Assembly: GCA_013289325.1 (NCBI GenBank)
Contig: JABDAE010000009.1
Location: 1 to 45,982, forward strand
DNA: 45,982 nucleotides
Reading direction: 5' to 3'
Source of the DNA: Chlamydiota bacterium
GTDB taxonomy: Bacteria > Chlamydiota > Chlamydiia > Chlamydiales > Parachlamydiaceae
The position numbers and the translations under genes are program-made. The notes beneath the pieces were generated by a model. That model saw nothing but the letters and a program-made list of their open reading frames with translations. It did no database searches and was not told the origin of the DNA. Position 1 is the stretch's first letter. Each line of letters starts with the position of its first letter. Below are positions 1 to 7,866 of the stretch, in pieces.

Positions 1-446
1 GGAGATGGCTTTTTGCGGTGTAAGCCGTGGCGATGAGTGATGAAAGCTTTTTTTACTATTGAATGTAGTCCAAGAGCCTGCAGTTTATTGTGCTGCACAA
101 GTTTATTGCCATCTGTCACGATGTATAGGGGGGTATCTTTAAAGCGCTTAAGGCAACGAGCGGCATCGGGGTATAAAGATATATTTGGCTTATGACTGCG
201 GTAAATCGAGAGACACTTTTTTACAAGTATTTTGCTAAAAATAGAAAAAGCTTTAAGTAAGTCGTCAAAAATTTTGCCTCTACCTTTTTTAAGCTCCTCT
301 ATCATTAAGGCAAGAGCTGCCTTTTCATCCACTCCATAAGAGGCGTTAAGAAATGTGGCCACAGATTTAAAGCCGCTAATGACAAAGGTAATTTCGGGAT
401 ATAAAGTATCGTCAAGGTCAAATACCAATACTTGCTTTAATTTCAT
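1..446 (-). CDS. HAD-superfamily hydrolase (C-terminus cut by window edge)
   Basis: The reading frame starts at the ATG at 446-444 and runs open to the left edge, giving 148 residues. The first HAD motif, FDLDDTLYPE, lies at residues 9-18 with the nucleophile Asp10 and general acid Asp12. A second-motif Thr appears in YIVTDG, and HRKKPS near the cut end fits the third-motif lysine. It is therefore probably a phosphatase of the HAD subfamily I type. The start overlaps the stop of the upstream epimerase/ATP-grasp gene as ATGA, so the two are translationally coupled, suggesting it dephosphorylates an intermediate made by the sugar-modification genes upstream. The substrate cannot be told from sequence. 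Confidence 0.85.
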   Translation of the reverse strand, partial: MKLKQVLVFDLDDTLYPEITFVISGFKSVATFLNASYGVDEKAALALMIEELKKGRGKIFDDLLKAFSIFSKILVKKCLSIYRSHKPNISLYPDAARCLKRFKDTPLYIVTDGNKLVQHNKLQALGLHSIVKKAFITHRHGLHRKKPS

Positions 447-2362
447 ACTATCAAATCACTTTTATAGCGAATTTGCTTTTTTTCAACAGTGGACTTTAAG
501 AAGGGGTAGTCAACAAGTGATGCGCCTTGAGATTCCAATAAAAACCAATAAAAGCTATCTAATCCTAAAGCAAGACTAAGAGTTGAGGCACCTCCAAAGC
601 GGCAGTTGCATTCGATTACGTGGAATAAGCCTTGATGATCTTTGATGAGTTGCCAAACGACATGCCCTGACATTTTGAGTTTTTCGCTCATCTCTTTGCA
701 AAGAGATTCTAAAGCGCTATCGCTAACTGTTGTCGTCACTTGCGATTCTCCCTCCATAACTTTATCTCTAGATCTTGCAATCGCCCCTTTAGCTTTTCCT
801 AATGTGTCGATGTAGACATCAACGCTAAATTCCTTTCCCTCAATGTAAGGTTGAAAGATTGGATGCTCTAACGTTTTAGAAGTTTTTATGGCAATATCCT
901 TCAAGACATTTAAGTGCACATTTATTGCCCCGGCTCCATAGCGCTCTTTTAGGACAAAGCTTTTTGCATCGATCTTTTCAATATCACAAGAAGTCGCAAT
1001 AAAGGGGAAGCCATAGCGCTTTAACTCATCTGCAAAGTGCACCTTGTCTTGACAAATCTCAATTGTATCAAGTGGTGAGACCATTGCCGATATCCCATTT
1101 TCCTTGAGTTTGGCCTGATGCTCTGCAAAATATGGTAGCTCCCCATCTCGGCTTGGAATGATCGCCTTGATATTGTATTGCAAACAATATTCAATTAATG
1201 AATTGATTTTTAAATCGTTAATTTTTGGCATCAGGTAAAATTGATCGACAAAGTGCTTGGCAATTGCATTGTCATCGGCATCGGCACCAATTAATTGAAG
1301 AGATCCTCCAATTTTTTTTAAAGCAGATTTGAGGCCTTGCGCCATGGGCACTTTTTGCGAGATACTAGTCATTAAAGTATTAAAAGGGACTAAAGGCAGT
1401 TCTTCATGCTTAACCTTAGCCGATTCGATCAGTTTGGGGATCATCTCCTCTAATCTAAGGGTAGGTGACCATCCTGTAATTGCTTTAAACCTATCCATAT
1501 TGGCTTGTGAAGCTTCATATAGTGGTAAAGCATCGCAAGGAAGAGGCGCTGCACTCTTTTCGATATTTAAATCTGCAAACTGTGTTTTTAAAATATGAAG
1601 TACGTCTACAATTGATCTTGCCTCATCTTTTCCAAGGTTGACAATTCCGCAAGCCTTAGAAATGGCTAGACGATATAGCCCTTCTGCTACATCTTCAGCT
1701 GTAATGTAGTCAAATCGATTTTGGGGTTGATAAACTTTTAAAGATTCTCCTTTTAAAAGAGCGTTGATCCATGTGGAGATGATATCTTTGGAATTTTTGC
1801 CGTAGACTCTATAAATCCTTGCACAAATGCTTGTGTAGGAATCTGTTTTAAATTGATTTAAAAATTGAAGTTCTAATTCATGCAAAAGCTTTGCAGCCCC
1901 ACAAAGATTTCTTGGGGCGATAGGGTCATCTTCTTTGATCCGATAGGCCTTTTCTTGAGGGGTTTCAAAAAAGTAAAGTTTAGGGTCGTAGATGAGATAA
2001 CTCGATGCAAATATCACCCGCTTTAATGCCTTAGAGTCTTTTAAAAGGCTCATTAAGTGGTGACTTAAACTTACATTGTGGTGAAAGGTGGCATCCCAAA
2101 AAGGGTATGTCTCTATAGCGCGCTCAAAAGTTGCGGCCAAATGGAAAAAACATTCGGGGTCAAAATCATTAATTTCGCTTTGCGTAATGTAGTTAAGATC
2201 TCCTTGCCAATATCGAATGCTACTCGTAAAGTCATGTGGCCTTGGCTTTAGATCGGCCGCAAAAATGATAGCGCTCTCTTTTTGTAGCCTATCGACAAGG
2301 GATCTTCCAATGACCCCGCTTGCGCCGCTTACTAAAACCCTTTTATTTTTAAGATGATTCAT
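443..2362 (-). CDS. Fusion of NAD-dependent sugar epimerase/dehydratase and ATP-grasp ligase
   Basis: 639 residues with two domains. Residues about 8-300 are an extended short-chain dehydrogenase with the nucleotide-binding motif SGASGVIG (residues 12-19) and a Ser-Ser-Tyr strand. Residues about 345-620 are an ATP-grasp domain like the ATP-binding half of carbamoyl-phosphate synthase, with conserved pieces FVLKERYGAGA, PYIEGKEFSVDVY and IECNCRFGGAS. The active-site YxxxK motif of the first domain reads CGAAK, with Cys154 where the catalytic Tyr is expected. It overlaps the preceding acetyltransferase by 14 bp and the following HAD gene by 4 bp, so the three form an operon. The likely role is making or modifying a surface sugar; the ATP-grasp part would join an amino or carboxyl group. 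The exact product is unknown. Confidence 0.8.
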   Translation of the reverse strand: MNHLKNKRVLVSGASGVIGRSLVDRLQKESAIIFAADLKPRPHDFTSSIRYWQGDLNYITQSEINDFDPECFFHLAATFERAIETYPFWDATFHHNVSLSHHLMSLLKDSKALKRVIFASSYLIYDPKLYFFETPQEKAYRIKEDDPIAPRNLCGAAKLLHELELQFLNQFKTDSYTSICARIYRVYGKNSKDIISTWINALLKGESLKVYQPQNRFDYITAEDVAEGLYRLAISKACGIVNLGKDEARSIVDVLHILKTQFADLNIEKSAAPLPCDALPLYEASQANMDRFKAITGWSPTLRLEEMIPKLIESAKVKHEELPLVPFNTLMTSISQKVPMAQGLKSALKKIGGSLQLIGADADDNAIAKHFVDQFYLMPKINDLKINSLIEYCLQYNIKAIIPSRDGELPYFAEHQAKLKENGISAMVSPLDTIEICQDKVHFADELKRYGFPFIATSCDIEKIDAKSFVLKERYGAGAINVHLNVLKDIAIKTSKTLEHPIFQPYIEGKEFSVDVYIDTLGKAKGAIARSRDKVMEGESQVTTTVSDSALESLCKEMSEKLKMSGHVVWQLIKDHQGLFHVIECNCRFGGASTLSLALGLDSFYWFLLESQGASLVDYPFLKSTVEKKQIRYKSDLIV

Positions 2363-2921
2363 TCGATTTTAATGCTCCATGAAGAAGTGAGTCGATAAAG
2401 GTGTCTTGAAACTTAATGTGCTCTTTCATTCTCCCCTCAAATTTAAAGCCGTTTTTCTCTAAAATTGAAATGTGCAGCGGGCGCTTATCAAAGGTTTCGG
2501 TATATATTCGGTTTAAGGGAAGAATAGAAAAAGCTAATTGTTTAAGCAATTGCAAAAACGCTTTAAAGTCCTCTGCATAAGTCTTATTACAATGCGCTCT
2601 TTTTGTCTCTACAAGGAATGATACTTCAGCTCTTTGGTGTTCCCAATCGATGTGGACTAATCCTCCATAGCCGATGCATGTCTTTTCTTTTAAAAAACTA
2701 AAGAGCATCATTTTAGGTTGATCTTGGCTAAACGTTGGGAGGACAACTTGGCGATAGTAGTGTAATTGCTCGGCATCATCAAGGAATTTTTTCTGTCTTA
2801 AGATATCGATTTGCGCATTGCGCCATTCTTTGATCTTGTAGAGGTCTTCTTCTCTAAGAGGAATAAGTTCGTATGGGTCATCGCGGAGCTGACTGCCCTT
2901 CAAAAGATGTTCATAAGACAT
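2349..2921 (-). CDS. GNAT N-acetyltransferase, PseH-like
   Basis: About 190 residues with a GNAT fold: an N-terminal strand LIPLREEDLYKIKEWRN, a central CIGYGGLVHID strand, and a C-terminal ILEKNGFKFEGRMKEHI segment as in RimJ/RimL and PseH enzymes. PseH acetylates a 4-amino sugar on the way to pseudaminic acid; that role is inferred from the neighbouring epimerase and the SpsF-like cytidylyltransferase at 6741-7475. The start chosen is the ATG at 2921-2919, preceded by AAAGGA about 12 bases upstream. The frame stays open up to 2990, but that extension would overlap the likely promoter of the divergent gene. First gene of the operon with the epimerase/ATP-grasp and HAD genes. Confidence 0.7.
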   Translation of the reverse strand: MSYEHLLKGSQLRDDPYELIPLREEDLYKIKEWRNAQIDILRQKKFLDDAEQLHYYRQVVLPTFSQDQPKMMLFSFLKEKTCIGYGGLVHIDWEHQRAEVSFLVETKRAHCNKTYAEDFKAFLQLLKQLAFSILPLNRIYTETFDKRPLHISILEKNGFKFEGRMKEHIKFQDTFIDSLLHGALKSNESS

Positions 2922-2996
2922 AAGATCTTGAAGTCCTTTTTTAATCTTAAAAGTGTTATACTGAAAGTATTTCAAAGTTATCATAGGCAATATATT

Positions 2997-4655
2997 ATGG
3001 CCAGCTCCACAATAACTTCTACCTCTTGGTCCCTTATCACAACTAGAGAAGCAATTTCAATCTCTAATCAATCTTTTGATCCAGTTGCCCATTTGAAAGA
3101 TAAAACAAAGAGACTGACTGAAGAAGCTTTTGAAAAAATGCCAACCTTTTTTACTATAAAAAGAATTGAAGGAGCAAAAGCAATAATCCCAGTAGATTCC
3201 ACTTTGGTCGCATTAAATAATATCAAAGATGAGTTAAAGTCTATAAAAAGTAGCTATTTTAACATATATCTAAATGAAAAATTTACGAAAAACATTAAAA
3301 CAGTCAGAGCCGTTATTGACTACGCTTCTAAATGTTTTAGGATGAGCAGCTGGTTTAATGAAACCATAAAATGTGAACTGAATGAAAAATATACCTATTT
3401 ACCTCTTGAGGATCTAACGATTAAATACCGTTATTATCTTGAACATGTGGATCCCTATTTTACACTTTTTCAACAAGTCATCCACCACTTGATGCAGATT
3501 GCAAAAAGGTGTGGCTTATTTGATATTGAAAAACAAGCAATCGCATGTGATTGTGGAGAGATTCTTTATTTTTACCCCAATGAAGATGGCTTTATTCCGA
3601 TTCCTTCTAACCCAGTTACTCCAGGACTTGAGGTCTTAGCCATTGCGTATGGAAAACAAACCCACGCGGCTGCAGAAAAGAGGGTGGGGGAACAAATATT
3701 TTTATTCAATCAGGGGGTACAAGAAAAACGCTCTGGCTGTTTAGTACACGTCTCTTCAAATAGATTGCATTGGCAACAAGAGAGCGATAGGCCTTATGCG
3801 ACCTCAATTACGGGTATCTTCGGGCAACATTCTCTATTTCAATATCACGGCACATTAGTGAACCCAGCAGCTCTTGAAAACACTGCTGAGAGTATTTTGA
3901 ATCGGACAAATCGTCTAAATATACTCGATCTAGTCATACAGTCTGTAAGATCTCAAATCGAGCAAATTTTTGAGAAGGGTGTAGATGACTATTTCTTTAT
4001 TCCGCTTCCAAGTGAAGAAGAGGAAAGGCATATTGTGAGCTTACTTTGTTTAGAGGAGCTGGAAGAGACATTTAAAGTTAGTCCCAACTTACAAGAAGAA
4101 AGCCGCTCTAATGAAGTTTTTGCTACTCATCCACTTTCTCCAACTCTCACTCAAACTCATATAACTGAAATGAAACAAACGACTCTATCGACACTTGAAA
4201 AAATCATGGCACAAAAATACGACAAGGAATGGGAAGAGCGCGCTCGTCAAAGGGAGCAGAAAAACGCGTTTAAAGCTAAAGGGAAGAAACATAAAAAGGG
4301 CAACGAAGTTGCGTCAGTTGAAGGCAGACAAAAAGAGGACTTAACAGAGAAAAAGAAAGCCTTTATCCAAGAAAAATTAAAGGCACTTCGTTTAAGTGGA
4401 AAGCAACATTACACCTCCTTAATCCATTTGATTAAGCGCATGATTCAATCGACCCCTGATATTCATGCGTATTTACTTAAGCGTGGCTCTCATACCACCG
4501 TCCATATTGAAGGAGCTTATAGCACCACATTAGTAAGGCCCCATGGGGAGGGAAAAGAGTTGAAATTCTCCGAAGAGCAGTCTTATACGATCATTACCGA
4601 TATTCTTGACTCCATGGCTTACGCCCTTCAAAACGCTTGGCAAAAGAAAACATGA
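2997..4655 (+). CDS. Unknown protein, chlamydial type
   Basis: About 552 residues that I do not recognise. The frame is open from 2811, but the ATG at 2997 follows an AGG at 2985 with good spacing and avoids overlap with the divergent acetyltransferase; a TATACT hexamer at 2957-2962 could be its -10 box. There is no signal peptide or clear membrane segment. Residues about 410-500 are strongly basic and charged (many Lys/Glu, coiled-coil-like). The last 60 residues include KRGSHTTVHIEG followed by a RPHGEGKEL stretch, which faintly recalls the HicA fold (short basic RNA-binding domain); this likeness is too weak to assign a function. It is a stand-alone transcription unit followed by a repeat fragment. 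Confidence 0.7.
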   Translation: MASSTITSTSWSLITTREAISISNQSFDPVAHLKDKTKRLTEEAFEKMPTFFTIKRIEGAKAIIPVDSTLVALNNIKDELKSIKSSYFNIYLNEKFTKNIKTVRAVIDYASKCFRMSSWFNETIKCELNEKYTYLPLEDLTIKYRYYLEHVDPYFTLFQQVIHHLMQIAKRCGLFDIEKQAIACDCGEILYFYPNEDGFIPIPSNPVTPGLEVLAIAYGKQTHAAAEKRVGEQIFLFNQGVQEKRSGCLVHVSSNRLHWQQESDRPYATSITGIFGQHSLFQYHGTLVNPAALENTAESILNRTNRLNILDLVIQSVRSQIEQIFEKGVDDYFFIPLPSEEEERHIVSLLCLEELEETFKVSPNLQEESRSNEVFATHPLSPTLTQTHITEMKQTTLSTLEKIMAQKYDKEWEERARQREQKNAFKAKGKKHKKGNEVASVEGRQKEDLTEKKKAFIQEKLKALRLSGKQHYTSLIHLIKRMIQSTPDIHAYLLKRGSHTTVHIEGAYSTTLVRPHGEGKELKFSEEQSYTIITDILDSMAYALQNAWQKKT

Positions 4656-4669
4656 GTAGGCTTACTTAA

Positions 4670-4695
4670 GAGGCTGACAGGAAATCTCCGGGAGG
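4670..4695 (+). repeat. Short interspersed repeat fragment, copy 1
   Basis: The 26 bases beginning GAGGCTGACAGGAAATCTCC in the gap after 4655 match, with two substitutions, the reverse complement of 15459-15484 between folC2 and folA. Both copies are intergenic. No flanking duplications are visible. The rest of the 126-base gap holds the small palindrome TTAGCTAAGCTAA near 4724 and nothing else recognised. Confidence 0.55.
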
Positions 4696-4781
4696 TCTAT
4701 TGCGATTTTTGTTGCTCTTTAAACTTAGCTAAGCTAAACTACTGGCTGGATTTGGAGTTGAATTCTAGCCTGTGATTTCTT

Positions 4782-5573
4782 ATGATGTTTAGAGTGAAGA
4801 AACATAAACAACTCCTAGCCTATCTACGACAGGGCGATTTTTCCCATCCAGGAGAGATCGAAGCGATTCAATTGGCGATGAAAAATATCCCTCAAAACCA
4901 TTTACGACAAATTCTTGACGTTGGATCAGGTCTTGGTGGGACAGCCGATTATCTACAGAAACAAGGATTTGGGTCTGTAGCGGGTCTTGATATCGATCCC
5001 ATCTTGATAGAGTATGCCAAAAAGCACTATCCCAATGCGCGTTTTATAGAGGGCGATATTCAACAAGAGCTAGTTGGTTTATCCCCCATACGTTTTGATC
5101 TGATCTACTGCTTCAGCTCATTTTTCTGTTTTAAGAATCAGGAACAAGCCTTAAAGCAAATGGCAAAGCTTGCCAATCCTGGCTGTCAATTGATTGTATT
5201 TGACTACTCAAGGCAAAATACCAAGTCTATTAAAAGTCCTTTTCCCTGGTCAAGTACTGCCTCACACTTTAATCCTATCTTTTTACCAGAGCTAAAAAGG
5301 CAATTGGAAAAAACTGGATGGTCCTTCAAAAGCAGCTTGGACATAAGCGCTCACTTTGACCGTTGGTATACAGAGCTGCTTGCACGATTTTTGGCAAAGC
5401 GCCAAGAGTGTATTGAGCGCTTCGACAAGGCCACCTTCGATGAAATGTGCGCCGGATTTTCCCACCTATTACAAGAGATTCAATCAGGACGAGTCGGCGG
5501 CTTAATTGCTTTTAGCGAATGGAATTATGCAAGAGGTCTAATAGCTGGACTGGGTAACAAAGGAAATTTATGA
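4782..5573 (+). CDS. Class I SAM-dependent methyltransferase
   Basis: 263 residues with a Rossmann methyltransferase core: ILDVGSGLGGTADYL (motif I, residues about 45-59), the acidic GLDIDP that binds the SAM ribose, and FDLIYCFSSFFCF followed by LANPGCQLIVFDYS (motifs IV-VI). The substrate is not evident; the C-terminal 90 residues carry an unusual YTELLARFLAKRQECIERF helix that may form the substrate lid. A second in-frame ATG lies one codon downstream. Its stop overlaps the ATG of the Nudix gene as ATGA, so both were one operon before the Nudix gene decayed. Confidence 0.8.
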   Translation: MMFRVKKHKQLLAYLRQGDFSHPGEIEAIQLAMKNIPQNHLRQILDVGSGLGGTADYLQKQGFGSVAGLDIDPILIEYAKKHYPNARFIEGDIQQELVGLSPIRFDLIYCFSSFFCFKNQEQALKQMAKLANPGCQLIVFDYSRQNTKSIKSPFPWSSTASHFNPIFLPELKRQLEKTGWSFKSSLDISAHFDRWYTELLARFLAKRQECIERFDKATFDEMCAGFSHLLQEIQSGRVGGLIAFSEWNYARGLIAGLGNKGNL

Positions 5574-5842
5574 CATCTTCACAAATAAGTCGAATGGGAG
5601 TCTATGGAGTCGCTAGAAGAGAAGAAAAAGTACTTTTGGTCACTCAAGACGGAGGCCCATACGTCGGAAAATTAGACTTTCCGGGCGGCAAAATTGAATT
5701 TGGAGAGTCGTTAGAAAAAGCTTTACATCGCGAATTCTTTAAGGCAGTTCGAGATGCTAAATTGGCAAAAGATCTTGAATTAGAGATTGTCTCCTATTTG
5801 GCTGGTATCGAGCATAAAAGATCATATGTGTTGCATTTCTGA
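5570..5842 (+). pseudogene. Nudix hydrolase, truncated and with a damaged Nudix box
   Basis: Ninety codons. The start is normal: GVYGVARREEKVLLV and then the beginning of a Nudix box, GGKIEFGESLEKALHREF. The box consensus then requires two metal-binding glutamates (REUxEExGU), but the sequence continues FKAVRDAKLAKDLELE. That run is encoded by a 43-bp fragment of the palindromic element found elsewhere in this window. After it some plausible Nudix sequence follows (IVSYLAGIEHKRSYVLHF) and then a stop, about 50 residues short of a normal Nudix protein. It is probably inactive. The 3' end overlaps the promoter of the toxin-antitoxin pair. Confidence 0.75.
5743..5785 (+). repeat. Remnant of the palindromic element (left half only)
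   Basis: GGCAGTTCGAGATGCTAAAT and the following bases match positions about 10-52 of the complete elements (end A) with about two substitutions. The outer nine bases, the central loop and the other arm are missing, and no 5-bp duplication can be seen. It is read in the same frame as the copies inside the genes at 29133-29759 and 29756-30592. Confidence 0.75.
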
Positions 5843-5859
5843 TGCAGATGTGCTACACT
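5831..5859 (+). promoter_or_regulatory. Predicted promoter of the toxin-antitoxin operon
   Basis: TTGCAT at 5831-5836 and TACACT at 5854-5859 are separated by 17 bp, a good sigma-70-type promoter. The -35 box lies inside the end of the broken Nudix gene. A strong ribosome binding site AAGGAGG at 5871-5877 follows, 5 bases before the antitoxin ATG. Confidence 0.5.
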
Positions 5860-5882
5860 TATTCTTAAGAAAGGAGGAGATT

Positions 5883-6116
5883 ATGGCACATAGATATACA
5901 GTGAATGTCAACGAAGAAATTGATCATTTTTTAGTGTCTTATTCAAAAAAAAAGCATCAGTCCATTTCAAGCATCATTCAAGAATTGATTAATGAAGCTA
6001 TTGAACTTAGAGAAGATTTTTATTGGTCAAAAGTTGCCAATGAAGCAGAAAAACGAGCGAAAGGTCAACCCACGATCCCAGCGGAAGTATTATGGAAAGA
6101 ATTAGGTTTACAGTAG
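5883..6116 (+). CDS. Antitoxin of a RelE/ParE-type toxin-antitoxin pair
   Basis: 77 residues. The N-terminus (MAHRYTVNVNEEIDHFL followed by SISSIIQELINEAI) has the strand-helix-helix pattern of a ribbon-helix-helix DNA-binding antitoxin, and the C-terminal half (RAKGQPTIPAEVLWKELGL) would be the flexible part that covers the toxin. The start at 5883 is set by the AAGGAGG Shine-Dalgarno sequence. It overlaps the toxin gene by 25 bp, as is usual for such pairs, and by analogy would repress its own promoter just upstream. Confidence 0.8.
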   Translation: MAHRYTVNVNEEIDHFLVSYSKKKHQSISSIIQELINEAIELREDFYWSKVANEAEKRAKGQPTIPAEVLWKELGLQ

Positions 6117-6367
6117 TATTTGCTGATCAAGAAGTTTTAAACGAGATCAGAAGGTTGCCAAAATCAGTGCAAATATTAATTGCAAGAGCCATGAAAGATA
6201 GACTGGAGGTTGCTCCTCTTTCTTTTGGGAAACCTTTAAAATATTCTTGGAAGGGACACCGAAGTTTAAGAGTAAGCGATTATAGAATCATCTATCGAGT
6301 TGATGAGGAGAAAGTCATCGTCACTATTGTAAAAGCGGACATAAGAAGAGATGTTTATGAAATCTAA
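6092..6367 (+). CDS. RelE/ParE-family toxin
   Basis: 91 residues. The strand-rich C-terminal part, including LKYSWKGHRSLRVSDYRIIY followed by IVTIVKADIRRDVYE, is the signature of the RelE/ParE fold: RSLRVSDYRIIYRVD is the usual central strand pair and DIRRDVYE matches the common HRRDVY ending. Members either cleave mRNA on the ribosome (RelE) or poison gyrase (ParE); the HRxxVY-like end and basic residues lean to the RelE side but this is not decisive. The gene begins inside the antitoxin gene in another frame. The next feature downstream is a palindromic element. Confidence 0.85.
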   Translation: MERIRFTVVFADQEVLNEIRRLPKSVQILIARAMKDRLEVAPLSFGKPLKYSWKGHRSLRVSDYRIIYRVDEEKVIVTIVKADIRRDVYEI

Positions 6368-6414
6368 ATCGGAAACAGCTCATCAAGCAGTAAATTCAGC
6401 TCTAAGACGTTTAA

Positions 6415-6577
6415 CCTAAAAACGGCAGTTGGAGACGCTAACTTGACACAATCTCTTGAACCAGAATCATTTGCAGTGGGGCGGTCCTTCACCACTTGGG
6501 AATGTCCCGCCCCACTGCAAAGTGATTCTAATTCAAGATCTTGCGCCAATTTAGCATCTCGAACTGCCGTTTCTAGG
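6415..6577 (-). repeat. Palindromic element, copy at 6415 (163 bp, 5-bp duplication TTTAA)
   Basis: Near-perfect palindrome with ends CCTAAAAACGGCAGTTGGAG and (reverse strand) CCTAGAAACGGCAGTTCGAG, core stem GCAGTGGGGCGG, and a loop related to ACATTCCCAAGTGGTGAAGG. TTTAA stands on both sides (6410-6414 and 6578-6582). End A is on the right, so it lies in minus orientation. It is in the 373-base gap between the toxin stop and the cytidylyltransferase; the remaining 160 bases hold nothing I recognise. Confidence 0.9.
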
Positions 6578-6740
6578 TTTAAGATAGCAGGCTCAACAGC
6601 AATTCCCGCTCAAAAAAAGTCCCTCTTAAATCTTTGATATGATAAAAATATTTTCGTAAACTTTTTGTGACGCAATACCCTCCCCCAATCGAGGTAGCAA
6701 TGAAAATTAGCGCGCCGTATATGAAACAAAAGACCTTTCT

Positions 6741-7475
6741 TTAAATGGACTTTTGAACTATGTGCGCGTTTATTTTAGCTTGGAGGGGATTTTGCGTTAA
6801 GACTTCTATGATCTCCAGGTAGCTTTGATCTGCAGAATGGTGTTTTTCGATGAGCTGCTTTAACAAATTAAAGTCTTCTATCGTATCCATTGTCAAGCGA
6901 AATGACTTTTGTAATGATGTCAAAACAATCGGCGATTGGCTATTCACAATTGTAATATGTGAAGAACTGTTTTTTTTGATGTATGGAGTCACATGTTCTC
7001 TTTCTTGAGGGCACTTGGCATTCTGATAGGCTTCTTGTAGAAGCTTAAAGGAAAAGATTTCGTAATCAAATCCAATGGGCAGCTCTTTAAAAATAGAGTT
7101 TGAAAGATAAAGGAAGGGGTCGTTCATTTTAATATATTGCCAAATGCCCATACGAATGAGGTGACCGTCAATCAATGGACAATCAGAGCACACCCGTACG
7201 ATTGCATCCAGTTTATAGTGTAAAGCACACTCATAAAATCTAGCCAAAACATCTTCTGATGGCCCTCTAAAGCATGGAATGCCATGCTGATTTGCAAATA
7301 AAACGATTTTGTCGTCAGTTACGTCTTGCGTTGTTGCGATGTAGATAGGTGTTTGACTCCACTTTAGCCGATTGACATGGTAAAAAAGCATAGGCTGCCC
7401 ATTTGCTTGCAATAGCACCTTGCCATAAAGTCTTGTGCTTGCCATTCTTGCTTGAGTGATGATCCCGATGTTCAT
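6741..7475 (-). CDS. SpsF-like cytidylyltransferase for a surface sugar
   Basis: 244 residues. The N-terminus NIGIITQARMASTRLYGKVL is the nucleotide-binding signature of the spore-coat SpsF / CMP-sugar synthetase family, and AIVRVCSDCPLIDG carries the metal-binding aspartates. Such enzymes transfer CMP from CTP to an acidic or modified sugar before it is placed on a glycan. This fits the PseH-like acetyltransferase and epimerase/ATP-grasp genes on the same strand at the left of the window, although they are separated by about 4 kb of other genes and are not one operon. Start ATG at 7475; no good Shine-Dalgarno sequence is visible. The upstream 391-base gap is described separately. Confidence 0.8.
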   Translation of the reverse strand: MNIGIITQARMASTRLYGKVLLQANGQPMLFYHVNRLKWSQTPIYIATTQDVTDDKIVLFANQHGIPCFRGPSEDVLARFYECALHYKLDAIVRVCSDCPLIDGHLIRMGIWQYIKMNDPFLYLSNSIFKELPIGFDYEIFSFKLLQEAYQNAKCPQEREHVTPYIKKNSSSHITIVNSQSPIVLTSLQKSFRLTMDTIEDFNLLKQLIEKHHSADQSYLEIIEVLTQNPLQAKINAHIVQKSI

Positions 7476-7571
7476 GAATATAAAGATAAGTGTTTTTCAA
7501 AATTAATACTAACGGAAAATATAGAAATGCCTTAATACCGAAAACCAAATTTCGAAATAGCCACCTGAATC

Positions 7572-7606
7572 CTGGAAAATTTGGCAAGGAGGCGGCGCAA
7601 GTTTTT
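7572..7606 (+). repeat. Interspersed repeat fragment shared with 21983-22019
   Basis: CTGGAAAATTTGGCAAGGAG and the following GCGGCGCAAGTTTTT recur on the opposite strand at 21983-22019 with only a few differences in the middle. It lies in the 391-base gap 7476-7866 between two divergent genes. The rest of the gap is AT-rich with stop codons in all frames that matter, and I see no gene in it. Confidence 0.55.
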
Positions 7607-7866
7607 GCGTCAGCTGTTCCGTCTAAAAAATCATTCCTGCGCATCTATTACCCATATCTTTTCTATCGCTGCTGCCGCAGCTTTAATTTTATTTCGTTTC
7701 TACCCCACATTCCGCTCGTGTTACTCGCTGCATGCAGGGCTACCGTACTGAAGCCACCTGCTTGGTAAATTTTACAGTTTTGAACTGGAAGCAGTATAAA
7801 CTCATGTATTTGATTATGAAGATGTGCTATGATTGACGAACTATTTACGTAGCTTTAGGTCATTTT

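Noticed and set aside
2811-2996. Upstream start for the unknown protein at 2997
   Set aside because: It would overlap the divergent acetyltransferase and bypass the better ribosome binding site at 2985.
4400-4650. HicA-type toxin domain at the end of the unknown protein
   Set aside because: Only GSHTTVH and RPHGEGKEL resemble HicA; no partner antitoxin is nearby and the match is too short.
6443-6637. Open frame that reads through the palindromic element
   Set aside because: It is the reverse reading of the element; the same peptide recurs at other copies, and there is no ribosome binding site.
7490-7768. Open frame in the gap before rmuC
   Set aside because: Composition is unlike a protein, there is no ribosome binding site, and it covers a repeat fragment.
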